This document shows positions 10,740 to 23,754 of a stretch of DNA of 64,000 bases, piece by piece (within the stretch, counting starts at the first letter, position 1; each line of letters opens with the position of its first letter). A model generated the notes under the pieces. It did no database searches. It was not told where the DNA came from and saw nothing but the letters and a program-made list of their open reading frames with translations. A program made the position numbers and the translations under genes. The DNA is from Artocarpus heterophyllus (lineage: Eukaryota; Streptophyta; Magnoliopsida; Rosales; Moraceae). The DNA lies in contig CM046341.1 in the NCBI GenBank assembly GCA_025403435.1, forward strand, positions 22,095,460-22,159,459, given 5' to 3'.

Positions 10740-12424
10740 ATATATGTTGTTGCTCTTTCTACTTAAATTTGTTAAACATTGGGGACAATGTTTAATTTAG
10801 GTTAAAGGAGAGGGTTGTGTCAAAATTTTTCAATTTCTTGTTAGTATGGAATTAGTTTTAAAAACCATGCAAAAAAAATTGAAAAATTTAAAAGATAAAA
10901 AAATGGTGTACTATTTGTAAAACTTTAAGATTCATATTCTCCAAGATCGGGATGGCTAAGAAAAGGATTTGTCTTGAAACATGTCTTGATGTGGTTCGAA
11001 AATGCAATCTTGTGTGTTTATATATTCTCATCTTTGCATTCTCTTTTTGTTGCATGCACGTTTGAAGATGGCCGAGATAAGAAATATTTAATATTCTTGA
11101 AATGTATCTTCACTTTATTAGAATAGTTGAGTAAAAGAGTGAACATATTTCTGTATGTTTGTAAAAACTATATGTTTGCATTGCATCTATCTGTTTTTTA
11201 AAAAAACTAAAAAAAAATCTAAAATTTAAAAATCTAAAAAACAATTTCAATTTTTTTGTTTTTTGGTGATTTGCTTCATGTCCGATGACAAAATCAAAGG
11301 TTATGTCATTTTCATGACTTATAGTGAAATTCAAATAATGTTTAAGTTTATGTTAGTTTTTGTGTATGCCTCATATTTACGTTGTGATTTGTTATACTAA
11401 TTTAAAGATTGTTTATGTTAATATAATCTAGTTTATTTTTATAAAATCTTATAATTTGTTTGAATCCCTCTCTTAAGTTGTAATCCTAGATAACACTAAG
11501 TTATGGATATGATTTAGCCATCATTAGATCGTTTGAGCCTTTCAAACTTACATGTTTACATTCTATATCCTTAATCACCCTATTGCACTTAATATTTCCA
11601 TTTTTCTTTGTCACCCACATTTTTAGCTTAGCCTTTTAATAAATTCATAATCCTTTCTTTTATCTTTCATTCATAATGCATTTGATCTTTCAAATGTAAT
11701 TAGGTCTATGCTAATGTTATAGGAGGTTGGGGTAGGTTAAGAACGTTTGTATTTTTAGTTACTCTATATGTTGTAAATTTTTAGTTATTCTGTATTTCTA
11801 TTTAAAAAAATGAATAAAGTAAAAAAAGGAAAAAGTTAAAAAATATAAAAATAAAAAAGTACAAACGAAAGAAAAAAAGTTAAAAATGTTGAAAAAAAAG
11901 TGTGACAATGAATATTTCATTTCAAGTTTGAGTTTGCTACTCAGGAATTAGATTGTATATTTTTAGGGTTCGGAAATTTTGTAAGTGTTTATGGGTAAAC
12001 TTAGCTTTAAATTTTTCCTTTATCTTTCTTTTTACCCTAGCCTTACATTACAAGCCGAATAGAGTTCTAATGATTTTTAATGAAGTGATATACTAAATTA
12101 GTAGAAAGGGGGATGCAAACAAACTTAAAAGATTTTATTAAAATAAATTAGTTTATATTAATGTAAATTTATTTTGTTAGTATGCATTAATTAGTGATAG
12201 AAGATCACACACACTCATACAGAAAAATTCATCTTAAATATCAAACATACTCTTAAAATGAACTACAAACTTGATTAATATTTGCATTTTTACTTTAAGG
12301 CATGAATCTGATTTAACCCCTGAGGAAAATTAGTGAGGCGTCACTAGTTTTTGAGAAACCAAACTTCGGTCTGTTTTAAGTTTTATCACTTTAATTACTT
12401 AAGACTAAAAATAAGCTGGTTAGG
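10740..12424 (+). mobile_element. 3' internal region of an older Athila-like element
   Basis: Blocks here align in order with the non-coding 3' region of the intact-length Athila element further right: CATTGGGGACAATGTTTA near 10777 (compare 25838), GATCGTTTGAGCC near 11528 (compare 26206), CTTTGTCACCCACATTT near 11608 (compare 26286), and ATTACAAGCCGAATA near 12047 (compare 26777). The coding part of this element is missing. The left boundary is approximate. Confidence 0.65.
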
Positions 12425-14565
12425 TGATATGATGAGAGATAGAAAATGCACATTTCTTAAAGCTAAAATCAATCATTTTGTATTAATATTTCTCGTTCAA
12501 CTTCTTAATTAAGAAATTATGTATTAAACAGTATTTTAGTGTCTTAATATAAAAATATGTTTAAATATGAGTTTTTAATATGTTTTTATGTTTAATAATA
12601 TCTTTGGTACTTTTAGAATCGTTTTCATATGTAAAATATAAGTTTAATTTGAAATTAATTAAAATAGTAAAAATAATGAGTAGTAATCTTATTTTGAGTC
12701 TTAATGTATTTTATAGTATGTTTTAAGTTTATAAATTTGTTATATAATATTTTTAGTAATTTTTAAAAATATTTTCAAGTCTTAAAAATTATATCTATGT
12801 CACATTGAATAAGCTCAGAATTTTAGAAGTTTGTAATTATTTTTAATGTGTTTTAATAAATATTTTTAAAATTATTGTACATATTATGTTTGTAAAATAA
12901 TTAATTTTGTTTCAAATTTCTAAATTTAGATTTAAAATCTAGCGAAAAACATAACAAAACAACACCAAAGTTGGTAAAATCAGACAACAAATGCTTCAAA
13001 AATAACAAAATTTGAATTCAAAATATGGGACACGTGGCAGCTCTATGGCCCTCCGATTGCTACCAAAACGAATCTCAGCCATCAAAATCCAAACACATGT
13101 CACACCGTCAACAGCCCCTCAGAGTGTGGGACCCGTGCACGTGGAGCTGTCTTTGGTCATGTCTGATCTGTTGCAACTAATTACAGTTGTAGCCATTTTT
13201 AGAGTCGTTCGATCAGCTCTATGACTGATCTAACGGTTGTCCTCGGCTCAATCTGGTCCCGCCATGTTTTCTTTAATCTGGGTCACTCTTTAGGTTAAAT
13301 TCCAAGCGTTTAAAGGTTCAGATCGCGTCATCTAATGCCTTCAATCGTTGTGCTGCATTGGATTACAAACCCAGATTCGTATAATAAAGAATGCCCATAA
13401 GCGTGGAAATTTGAAGTAAAAAAATGATAAGAAAAAGGGCAAATTGACAAATTGCAATGCAATTGTCAAAGGAAAAATAGTAAAAAATTATAAAAATTAT
13501 GTAATAGTAATTTCCGATCGTTTATAAATATCGAGGCTTTGGGCCTTGGTTTACCCCATCCCCATCAGTTAAAAAACACTATTTTCAAAAATAATTTAAG
13601 TTCTAGTTTTAGTTTTTAATGTTCAGTTTTTAGTTTAAGTTTTTGATAAAATATTTCCTAGTTTATGCAGTAAAAATTACGTTCAATAATATTTCTAGTA
13701 TTTTTATTTTTTATATGTCTTTTTAATCTCTTTGTAGCTAAGGTGAGAAAGGGAAGCTCTAACAAAATTACCTTAAATACTTTTAGTTTTTCTTAGTTTT
13801 CTTAATAGTTATAATGCCAAAATGTTTTTTAGAAAACTTAGGTTTTTGGTGTTTCTTAGCTAGGACTCTACCAAAATTCTAGTTTTGATTTTTCGATGAC
13901 ATAGACTGGCACGAATAATGCTTAGGAGGACATTGATTACCCATAGACAAAGAATGGTTTGGTAAATACTTAACTTATTATTTTAGTTTTTATTTTAGTT
14001 TAGTATTGCTGAAATTCTGCTAGTTTATTAAGTGAAGTTTTTGCTACAATATAGACATAAAATAGCATAATAAATGCTTGGTAATGCTTATTTTATTATT
14101 GACATGGGATAGCATAAGATATTCTTAAATCAATTAATAAATAAATAAAAAAACTGAAATATATTAAGTTAATTGTCAGAATCGAACCTTTAAACCTTAG
14201 CATTGTTATAATTAGTGTTTAATCCCTTTTAATTTGTTGTTATCAACATTTTTATTATTAAAGTTATTTTGAATTAATTGCACTTATTGTTGAAATTTTA
14301 TTTTAATTTAAGCTACATTTCTTGTTATTGAAGTTCCAAAATAACAAAATTTTGAAAATGAAAAATGTTGTAAAAATGTATAAATATTGTAAATATTTTG
14401 TAAATAATAAATATTAATTCTCATATTTTTCAACTTTAAAATAGATAAATAGTTAATAAAACAAATATACTGGATCTCAGCAATATTCTTCCCCTATGGG
14501 TTCGACTTCGAATTCATCGAGTTTTATTATTTAGATAACCTTATAATTGGGGTTATATCATATTG
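12425..14565 (+). repeat. LTR of the older Athila-like element (boundaries approximate)
   Basis: Follows the Athila-type 3' region. A promoter-like TTTATAAATA lies at 13521-13530. The right end carries CCCTATGGGTTCGACTTCG near 14493, resembling the end of plant Athila/Tat LTRs. No tRNA-Asp primer site follows, so this is a 3' or solo LTR. A GC-richer island at about 13020-13390 is LTR U3 sequence, not a gene. Confidence 0.5.
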
Positions 14566-17057
14566 CACTTTTTAAAACCGAACACCTCCTACTATGACAT
14601 AGTGTCCTCTGTTGTTGTTCTGAAAGTGTGGTCTCACTTTCATTGATTGGTCTTAAGGGAATGATTTCATCATTTTCATGACTCTCTAGGACAATCTCAT
14701 CTCTTACAGATTCCTCTAGGACTACTTTACTTCAAGGTTTGTAGTCCTTCATGTACTTTTCTTCAACAAATGTTGCAATTGTCGAAATTTCATGAGTATT
14801 ATAGAAGCATCCACCATGTGTCCCTCTTTTATACCCTACAAAAATGCATACTTCATTGCGTGGTTCCAACTTGTCCACCTTTGGCATATTAACATGAGCC
14901 AAACATCCCCATATACATAAGTGGCATAGACTAGGCTTATACCCAGTCGACAATTAGGAGGAACTAAATTATGCAAGTAGATTGCTGTTTGTAAAGCATA
15001 TCCCCAAAAAGGATGTTGGTAGTGAGGAATAGCTTAACATAGATCTCATCATGCCGAGTAAATTCATATTTCTGCTTTCTACAACGCCATTTAGCTATGG
15101 CGTCCTTGGTGCAATAAGTTGTGACAAAATCCAGTCGTCTTTTAGATGACTCCTGATTCATCATTTAGGTATCCTCCACCATGATCTGATCAAAGTGTTT
15201 TGATTTGCTTATCCAATTGCTTTTCAACTTTCGCTTGGAATTCTATGAACTTTTCAAAGGTTTTTGAGTTGTGGTGCATTAAGTATGCATATCCATATCT
15301 AGAATAATTGTCAATAAAGCGACAAAATACTCATATCCTCCACGTGCTTGTACATTCATTGGACCACAAAGGTCTGAGTGTACTAGATCAAGAAGATCCT
15401 TAGCCCTATATCCCTTAGCTGAAAAGGATCTCTTGGTCATTTTATCTTCCGAATTCCAAACAAGACTCACAAGTAGGTATAAGTTAGACCTTTAACTTTT
15501 GAAGTGGTCCATCCCTAACTAACTGTTCCATCTTGTTTAGGTTAATATGACCTAATCTAAGGTGCCATAGATATGTGTCATCTTGCAACTTTTGTCTCTT
15601 AGGACTTGGTTCATCTTGTTGCATAGTTTTAATGTTATGCAGTGAATAGGAATGGGGAATTATAACATATAAATTGCCTTTAGTACACCAAAACATATCA
15701 GAATATTATCCTTAAAAATAGAAAAAATTTCATTAAAAGAAATTAAGTAAGATTGTTCTAACAATGCATGAACTGAAATCAAATTCATGTTTAAACCAGG
15801 TACATAATAGCAATTTTTCAAAATTAAAAATTTGTTGTTCTTAAAACAGAATTTGATGACTCCCACTGCAACAACTAAAACCGACTCCCTTGTGCCTATT
15901 AGGAGCGTGGATTCACCTTCATGTAGCCTTCTGGTTTCCTGAAATCCCTACAAAGAAGTACAAACATGATTAATGACTCCAGATCTACTATCCAAGTATT
16001 AGCAAATTTTTCCACCAAATTTGTTTCTAAGGAAAGTACCATACCTTCCTTATCTTCTTTGCTACAATGGAAACACTTTCCATTGCATTCTAGATTTTCA
16101 ACCATGTCATCAGAGTCATCGATGACCTTGACAATGTTCCTCAATGCACTTCATCTATCAGCTTTCATAGTGCACAAATTCCTCAGCAGATTAGGAATGT
16201 TATCATCCTTTATATTCAAGACATGGCTTATCTTGAATCCCTGAAGAGGATAGGCAATGATCCTAAAATCATGTTGACTGTCATGGCATCACTGATCATA
16301 GCTCCATGATATGTCGCCTTGTTCACCACTTGTAGGAGTTTCATCTTAGTCCAAGATGGCTCCAATTGTGTCTCGCCTAGCTTGCACATTCTCGGCTCCA
16401 TATAAAGCTTCCAAATAGTCTATCATCTCAATGGCATCCCTATATTGTTCGAACACAAGGCACAAATCTGGCAAAATAGACACCATGATATAATAGCGAG
16501 CTGTGTTGTTCAAATAGAACCATTGATAATAACGGTCTATTTTACTTTGGAATGCTCCAACTCTTGGATCTTGTGGACATTTCTCATGAAGCACCAAAAT
16601 GTGTTTCTCAATAGTAGCACGATCAAGAATGCTAGTTTCTAGTTGACGAATTTATTACCGGTCAAAGTGTCTTTGGTTAATAATAAAGGAAGTAGATTAT
16701 AGGCCATTATGACTGAAAATAAAGTAAATAACATAATTAATAAATTTGTAAATATCATATGTGATAATAATAATTTAGTTGAATGCATAAAAAGTAGACA
16801 TAGCAACCCACTTACCATGCTAGGCCATTCCTGATTGAACTTAACCACCTAATATCTCATATTTGGCTAAATCAACTGTCGTATCTTTGGTCCATAACTT
16901 TAGTCGGTAGGAACTAGTTCTGCATGTATACAAAGAGGTTCCTATTGAGTGTTTAACCATCGTTTTATATCCTAGTGATTTTCACTTGTTGAGTGCGTTG
17001 TTGGGTCAGTCAGTCGTAAGCTAAGAACCTGTTTGGGAAACTATCCTTTAGGGAGGT
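14566..17057 (-). mobile_element. Old Ty1/copia element C0, coding segment
   Basis: Minus-strand remains of copia gag, protease, gag-pre-integrase and integrase. The element continues, in minus-strand order from its 5' end, as LTR (39883-41850), leader (38740-39882, then 28473-29053) and this segment. Reverse transcriptase, RNase H and the other LTR were not found; the sequence stops near 14580 against Athila-like LTR sequence. The Athila element inserted at 17057/28468 and copia C1 at 29058/38735 split it. Confidence 0.65.
14580..16720 (-). pseudogene. C0 gag-integrase remnant (copia), broken
   Basis: Read from high to low coordinates. A gag part near 16350-16600 contains a UBN2-type segment (CPQDPRVGAFQSKIDRY, then ARYYIM). 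A protease-like segment with aspartate but altered surroundings lies near 15960-16060. The gag-pre-integrase block YLWHLRLGHINLNKMEQL lies near 15520-15580, then the integrase start LVHSDLCGPMN near 15340-15390, and the integrase C-terminal block IWGCLAHVNMPKVDKLEP near 14850-14910. Frames change repeatedly and stops replace conserved tryptophans. The family's roles are particle protein, maturation and DNA integration, all lost here. Confidence 0.75.
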
Positions 17058-17256
17058 TGATAACTCTAGTTTAGAGAGTTATTTGGCCACTTTTAATTAA
17101 CGAATATTACTATGTTTTTGAGAAAAATTGCATGAAACATCCAACTTTTTCATAAAAGCATGATTTTATTGATGTTGGTTGAAGAAAGAAAGAAAACAAA
17201 ACAAAAGGGAGCAAAAGCACAAGAAATCCGAGACCAACTTTGTTGGCAGAGCTGAA

Positions 17257-17404
17257 GCGCCGCGGCGCCCAAGGAAAGTGCAAGAAAATTTTGGCAGAAA
17301 CTCAGCGCCGCGGCGCTGGGGAAGGAGCGCCGCGGCGCTACGGCGGAAAAGAAGAAAAACAGAGAAGAAGCGCCGCAGCGCTGGAAAAGAAGGGCCGCGG
17401 CGCC
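17257..17404. promoter_or_regulatory. GC-palindrome array in Athila U3 (5' LTR)
   Basis: 12-bp units of the perfect palindrome GCGCCGCGGCGC or one change lie at 17257, 17305, 17327, 17370 and 17393. They form pairs 22-23 bp apart, with TTGGCAGA shortly before the first two groups. The array ends 60 bp before the TATA box. The rest of the LTR is AT-rich, so these CpG-dense islands stand out. Function as protein-binding sites is inferred from symmetry, spacing and position. Confidence 0.7.
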
Positions 17405-17464
17405 AGAGTGATTCTGAACCACGATTTTTGGACGCAAAACAAGGGATTTGTTAACTTAAGAGTA

Positions 17465-17474
17465 GTATAAATAG
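17465..17474 (+). promoter_or_regulatory. TATA box of Athila 5' LTR
   Basis: GTATAAATAG lies downstream of the palindrome array. The equivalent sequence occurs in the 3' LTR near 27570. It would set the U3/R boundary about 30 bases further on. Confidence 0.65.
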
Positions 17475-18365
17475 AATAGTATGGGGTAGCTAGGTTATCA
17501 GTTAATTTTGGAGAGCGTTGTTTATTTTTCTTAGGAGCCGTCAAGCATTCCGGAGTAAGAAGTGAGAGAATTGGTGACAGAATTTCTTGCTCTCTTAACT
17601 CTTGATGTTTGATTCAATTAAATTTTCAGATTTTATTTCTTTTTCAATTATGTTCTAATTTTCTTAGTTAGGGCTATGATGTAACCTAATCATGACGATG
17701 TGAATTTCATATTTATGCACCATAATTGATTTTATTCATGTGAGTTATGTGTTATTATGTTTAATGCTTTTAAATGATTAGCTACCATTTAAATGATCTG
17801 ATGTGCATGTTCAAAACTGAGAAGGGAGAATTATGCAAATGCTTCATCTAACATATAACCATGAATTAAATATGGATAGAGATATACCATATTATTTGTG
17901 TGGCTTCATCTGGAAAGTTCATGAATTTTAATGCATTCTGATTTATTTAAATTCACATAGAGATATAGTGAGTTAATAAACTGAGTAGGTTTGCTATACC
18001 TAGAGATAGGATAGTAAATAATTTAGGAATTTTCGTCATCACATGTGTATTATTGATTGGGTTGCATAATTTTATGAAATTCATATCTAGTGATTATGGT
18101 GAAATCAAATGCCTTAACGCCTTGTCTTATTGAAGTATCTTTTGAAATTGATTGCAATTTTTATTTTTAATTTAGTACTTTAGTTCAGTAATCTATTCAA
18201 TCACAACCTCATATGATCAACTAGATAAACCTTAGAGTTAATCCAATTTTAGTACTTAGTTAGATTATTATACAACAGTCCCTGTGAGACGATACTCTTA
18301 CTCACTATTGTATTACTTGATCGATAACATGCACTTGCGTTAGTGAATTTTACCGAACAAGTTTT

Positions 18366-18383
18366 TGGCGCCGTTGCCGGGGA
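18366..18383 (+). promoter_or_regulatory. Primer-binding site, tRNA-Asp type
   Basis: TGGCGCCGTTGCCGGGGA starts six bases after the 5' LTR end and is complementary to the 3' end of plant tRNA-Asp. This is the usual primer of Athila-type elements. Confidence 0.85.
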
Positions 18384-18477
18384 CTACTTGTTTAATACTA
18401 ATTAATATTAATACCGGATAATCCTTGATTTAATCTAGTTTCTTTTATTTTGTTCATTTTTAGGAGTGCGTTGGTGT

Positions 18478-21400
18478 ATGAGAAGAACTAAACAAGGGGA
18501 ACTTGTTAAGTTTGATCCAGAAATTAAGCGTACTTTCAAAAGACTGTTAAGAGAATAGAGAAATCGCACTAAGAAAATGGCGGATGCAAGTGAAGCTGAA
18601 AACCCTCGCCGACTTTTGAGAGATTATGCAGCACCAACTGTTCAAGGTGCCACTTCAAGCATTAGGAGGCCGGCTATTCAAGCAAACAACTTTGAGATCA
18701 AGCCATCTCTCATCCAAATGATTCATCAATCGGTGCAATTTAGTGGGCTACCTTGTGATGATCCAAACACCCACATTGATGCATTTCTCGAAATCTGTGA
18801 CACTATTAAATTTAATGGAGTGTCAGATGATGCAGTTAGACTGAGATTGTTCCCATTCTTGCTGAGGGATAAAGCCAAGAATTGGCTCACATCTCTTCCT
18901 GCAGGATCAATCACCACTTGGGATACTATGGCCCAAAAATTCCTTGGTAAGTTTTTCCCTCCAACAAAATCTGCAAAAATGCGTAACGATATCACTAATT
19001 TCTTGCAGATGGACAATGAGTCGCTATACGAAGCATGGGAAAGATTCAAGGAGCTGCTAAGGAGGTGCCCACATCATGGATTACCAGTCTGGATGCAGGT
19101 ACAAACTTTTTACAATGGGTCTAGTGCAAGTATCCGGGCTACTATTGATGCAGCTGTAGGTGGGACATTAAATAATAAAACACCTGAGGAGGCTTTTGAT
19201 CTAATAGAAGAGATGGCATCAAACAACTATCAGTGGCCTACTGAAAGGCTACAAACTAGGAGAATGGCAGGAGTTCATGAAGTGGATGCATTATCTGCAC
19301 TCACAGCTCAATTTGAAGCACTTAACAGAAAGATAGACCATATGAGTGCTTCAGCTATGAAAATTCAGAATGCCGTATGTGAATTTTGTGGTGGAGGACA
19401 TGCCGGCAATGAATGCCAGGTAGGTAACAATTTTGCTCAACCTTCTGAACATGCTAATTTTGTTGGAACTTTTAACAGGTCACAAAATAATCCTTATTCC
19501 AACACTTACAACCCGGGGTGGCGAAATCATCCAAATTTTTCATGGAGCAATCAAAATGCGATGAGACCACCACCAGGATTCAAGCAACAGGAGGAGAAAA
19601 AGCCGAATCTGGAAGATATTGTTGCTAAGCTGGCAACCTCCACTCAAGATTTCATGAAGAGTACAGATGCAAGACTCCAGAATTAAGAGTCATCGATCAG
19701 AAATCTGGAAATGCAAATAGGACAGATGGCTAATATGATCTCAGGTAGACCACAGGGTTCTTTGCCAAGCAACACAGAAAAGAATCCTATTGAGAACATA
19801 AAGGCAATTAGTTTGAGAAGTGGCAAACAATTGGGACAAGAGGATGCTAAACAGGAGGTCAACATTGAACAAGAAGAAGAGAGTAATGAGCAAGCCAAGG
19901 AGACATGCAAGAGCAAGCTTTTTCCTGATGATCCCAAGCCCTATGTGCCTCCCATTCCATTCCCTCAACGACTCCAGCAACACAAATTAGATAAGCAATT
20001 TTCTAAATTTCTTGAGGTGTTTAAAAAATTGCATATTAACATTCCTTTTGCAGATGCTTTAGCCCAGATGCCTAGCTATGCAAAATTCTTGAAGGAGATT
20101 TTGGCCAACAAAAGGAAGCTAGAGGATTATGAAACAGTAAAATTGAATGAGGAATGTTCAGCCATTCTACAGAATAAGTTGCCACCTAAACTAAAAGATC
20201 CAAGGAGTTTTACTATTCCTTGTACTATTGGTGACTCTTATTTTGAAAAAGCATTATGTGATTTAGGGGCTAGTATCAATTTAATGCCTTTTTCTGTCTT
20301 TAAGAAATTAGGTTTGGGAGATGTTAAAGCAACCACAGTGTCACTTCAACTTGCAGATCGAACAATTAAGCACCCAAGAGGTATTGTGGAAGATGTACTA
20401 GTAAAGGTTGACAAGTTTATTTTTCCTGCAGATTTCATTGTTCTAGAAATGGAGGAAGATCATGAGGTTCTGCTCATTTTAGGCCGTCCTTTTCTAGCGA
20501 CTGGAAGAACCTTGATAGATGTGCAACAAGGAAAATTAATTCTCAGGGTTCAAGATGATCATGTCACCTTTAATGTGTTTGAAGCAATGAAATATCCCTC
20601 AACTGATGATTCTTGCTTTAGAATTGACACTATTGATAAATTGGTATCTAAGATTTTTCAGGAAGATGTTTTCAAGGATCCGCTTGAAGCTTGTCTAACC
20701 CAATCTAATGGTGCGGATGTTGAGAATGAGGAAATAAGGGAATATGTAGAATTTATGGAGGCAAATCCACCAATTCCAAGGCATAAGGCATTGCAACTTG
20801 AAGAAGTGGGACAGTCCATCACAAGGCCTAAACCGTCAATTGAAGAGCCTCCTATTCTTGAACTTAAACCCTTACCTTCTCATTTAAAATATGCATATTT
20901 AGATGGCAATTCCTCACTACCTGTAATTATTTCTTCTTCTTTGACAGATCTTATGGAGGAAAAACTGCTTAGGGTGTTAAGAGAGCACAAAGGCGCAATT
21001 GGATGGAAGATTGTAGACATCAAAGGAATAAGCCCCTCCATTTGCATGCACAAAATTCTTATGGAGGAAAAATACAAGCCCACCATTCAACCCCAAAGGC
21101 GTCTGAATCCAAAAATGCAAGAAGTGGTGAAAGCTGAGGTTATCAAACTATTGGATGCCGGGATCATCTATCCTATATCTGATAGTTCATGGGTAAGTCC
21201 TGTGCAAGTTGTGCCGAAGAAAGGAGGTATGACTGTTCAAAAGAATGACAATAATGAGTTAATTCCAACTAGAACAGTTACTGGGTGGCGTGTTTATATG
21301 GATTATAGGAAATTAAATGACGCCACTAGAAAAGATCATTTTCCTTTACCATTTATTGATCAAATGTTGGATAGACTTGCAGGACATCAATTCTATTGTT

Positions 21401-23754
21401 TTCTAGATGGATATTCAGGGTATAATCAAATCCCTATTGCACCCGAGGATCAAGAAAAGACCACGTTCACTTGTCCTTATGGCACTTTTGCATATAGAAG
21501 GATGCCATTTGGTCTTTGTAATGCACCGGCAACTTTTCAGCGTTGTATGATGGCCATTTTTTCTGATATGGTTGAGAAATTCATTGAAATTTTCATGGAT
21601 GACTTTTCTGTTTTTGGCACATCATTCGATTTATGCTTACATAATTTGGCATTGGTGTTACAAAGATGTGAGGAAACTAACCTTGTTTTGAATTGGGAAA
21701 AGTGTCATTTTATGGTGCAGGAAGGGATTGTGCTTGGACACAAAATCTCGAAAGACGGTATAGAAGTTGATAGAGCCAAAGTGGAGGTTATTACAAAATT
21801 GCCTCCACCCACATCTGTCAAACTCGTTCGCGGATTCTTGGGGCATGCTGGATTTTATAGGCGATTTATAAAAGATTTTTCTAAAATTGCTAGACCTTTG
21901 TCTAACTTGTTGGTTAAAGATGCCCCGTTTGTGTTTTCTGATGAATGCTTGCAGGCCTTTAACACTTTGAAAGAAAAGCTTGTGTCGGCACCTATCATGG
22001 CAGCGCCTGATTGGGATTTACCTTTTGAGCTCATGTGTGATGCAAGTGATTCAGTAGTTGGAGCAGTGTTGGGCCAACGAAAGAATAAAATTTTTCAAAC
22101 CATATATTACGCTAGTCGAACCTTGTCGGGAGCACAACTGAATTACACAACAACAGAAAAGGAACTTCTGGCGGTAGTTTTTGCTTTTGATAAATTTCAT
22201 TCTTATTTGATTGGTTCAAAAGTAGTTGTTTACTCTGATCATTCTGCTCTGAAATACTTACTTGAAAAGAAGGAATCCAAGCCTAGGTTAATCAGGTGGA
22301 TATTGTTGCTTCAAGAGTTTGATTTGGAGATCAAGGATAAAAAGGGAACTGATAACCTAGTTGCAGATCACTTATCCAGAATTCCCAATCATGATGAAGT
22401 GGGCAGCCCAATTCTGGAGGAATTCCCTGATGAGTAGGTATTCTCTATCAAATCCCTGCGAGTCCCCTGGTATGCTGATTTGGTAAATTTTTTAGCAAGT
22501 AATGTTCTACCCCCTAATTTGTCATATCAACAAAAGAAAAAATTCTTTTCTGCTGTTAAACATTATTTTTGGGAAGACCCTTTCTTGTTTAAAATTTGTG
22601 CAGATCAGGTTATAAGAAGATGTGTTTCTGAGGACGAAATGGTAAGCATTTTACAACTTTGTCTTGATGGGGAGGCTGGTGGTCATTTTAGTGGTTCTAA
22701 AACTGCTGCTAAAGTATTACAATCAGGTTTCTATTGGCCCACACTTTTTAAAGATGCACATTTCTATGTAGCCTCATGTGATCGATGTTAAAGAATGGGA
22801 AATATTTCTAGGAAAAATGAGATGCCTTTAAACAACATTATTGTGTGTGAACTATTTGATGTTTGGGGTATTGATTTCATGGGACCATTTCCACCTTCAT
22901 TTGGGAATGAATACATTTTAGTAGCCGTTGAGTACGTATCTAAGTGGGTAGAAGCAGCTGTTGTACCAACAAATAACACTAAGGTCGTAGTCAAATTTCT
23001 AAAAAAGAACATTTTTTCCCGATTTGGCACCCCTATGGCGATCATAAGTGATCAAGGGTCGCATTTCAATAGTAAACAATTTGAGGCACTCTTGGGAAAA
23101 TATGGGGTTACACATAAGGTGGCACTAGCATATCATCCTCAGACTAGTGGTTAAGTGGAAATTTCAAATAGGGAAATCAAGAGGATTTTGGAGAAGACAG
23201 TAAATGCCTCTAGGAAGGATTGGTCTATTAAGTTAGATGATGCACTTTGGGCATATAGGACTGCATTCAAAACTCCCATCGGGATGTCCCCTTTCAGGCT
23301 AGTTTTTGGAAAAGCATGTCACCTGCCAGTGGAACTAGAACATAGGGCTTATTGGGCAACTAAATGTTTGAATTTTGATGCGCAGTTGACAGGTGAGGCT
23401 AGGTTGCTGCAACTAAATGAGCTGGATGAATTTCGGGTTGATGCTTATGAGAATGCAAAGCTTTACAAGGAGAAAACGAAAAGATGGCATGATAAGCACA
23501 TTCTCAGAAAAGAATTTGCAGTTGGTCAACAGGTCTTGCTCTATAACTCTCGCCTTAAATTGTTTCCAGGTAAGCTGAAATCTAGGTGGTCAGGACCATT
23601 TACAGTAACACAAGTCTTTCCATCTGGAGCAATAGAGGTGGCACATGATACCAAAGGCAAATTTAAGGTCAATGGTCAGCGCTTGAAGCCCTACTTTGGA
23701 GGTGGAGTTAACAGGAATAAAACCACCATCGAATTACAAGCTCCTACCAAGTGA
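18478..23754 (+). pseudogene. Athila gag-pol polyprotein with five in-frame stops
   Basis: One continuous frame of 1759 codons without any frameshift, interrupted only by stops at 18556 (TAG), 19684 (TAA), 22435 (TAG), 22789 (TAA) and 23152 (TAA). In order: gag capsid region (about 18690-19080), zinc knuckle CEFCGGGHAGNEC (19378-19416), aspartic protease motif CDLGASINLMP (about 20257), reverse transcriptase with FMDD at 21592-21603, RNase H (CDASD near 22036), integrase zinc-finger and core (GIDFMGPFP near 22868, SDQGSHF near 23047), and a C-terminal tail ending at 23754. In live relatives this polyprotein forms the particle, matures itself, copies RNA to DNA and integrates it. Each stop sits where a glutamine codon is expected from family patterns. 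The ATG at 18478 is chosen as start because the frame is continuous from there. Confidence 0.9.

Larger units (their letters stand above)
17058..18359 (+). repeat. Athila 5' LTR
   Basis: 1302 bp, TGATAAC..CCGAACA. It carries five GC-rich 12-bp dyads in U3 and a TATA box at 17465. Relative to the 3' LTR it lacks a 22-bp piece containing one dyad (after 17268). Confidence 0.93.

Noticed and set aside
13012..13224. 70-residue frame in a GC-richer stretch
   Set aside because: Lies in U3 of an Athila-like LTR upstream of its TATA box; no homology recognised.
17179..17470. Several overlapping open frames rich in Ala, Arg and Gly in both Athila LTRs (also 27252-27652)
   Set aside because: They are produced by the GC palindromes in a promoter region; they occur in all frames and have no domain.
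18478..23754. The five gag-pol stops considered as programmed readthrough or recoding sites
   Set aside because: Five scattered stops in conserved enzyme domains, including inside integrase, fit mutation better than regulated recoding.
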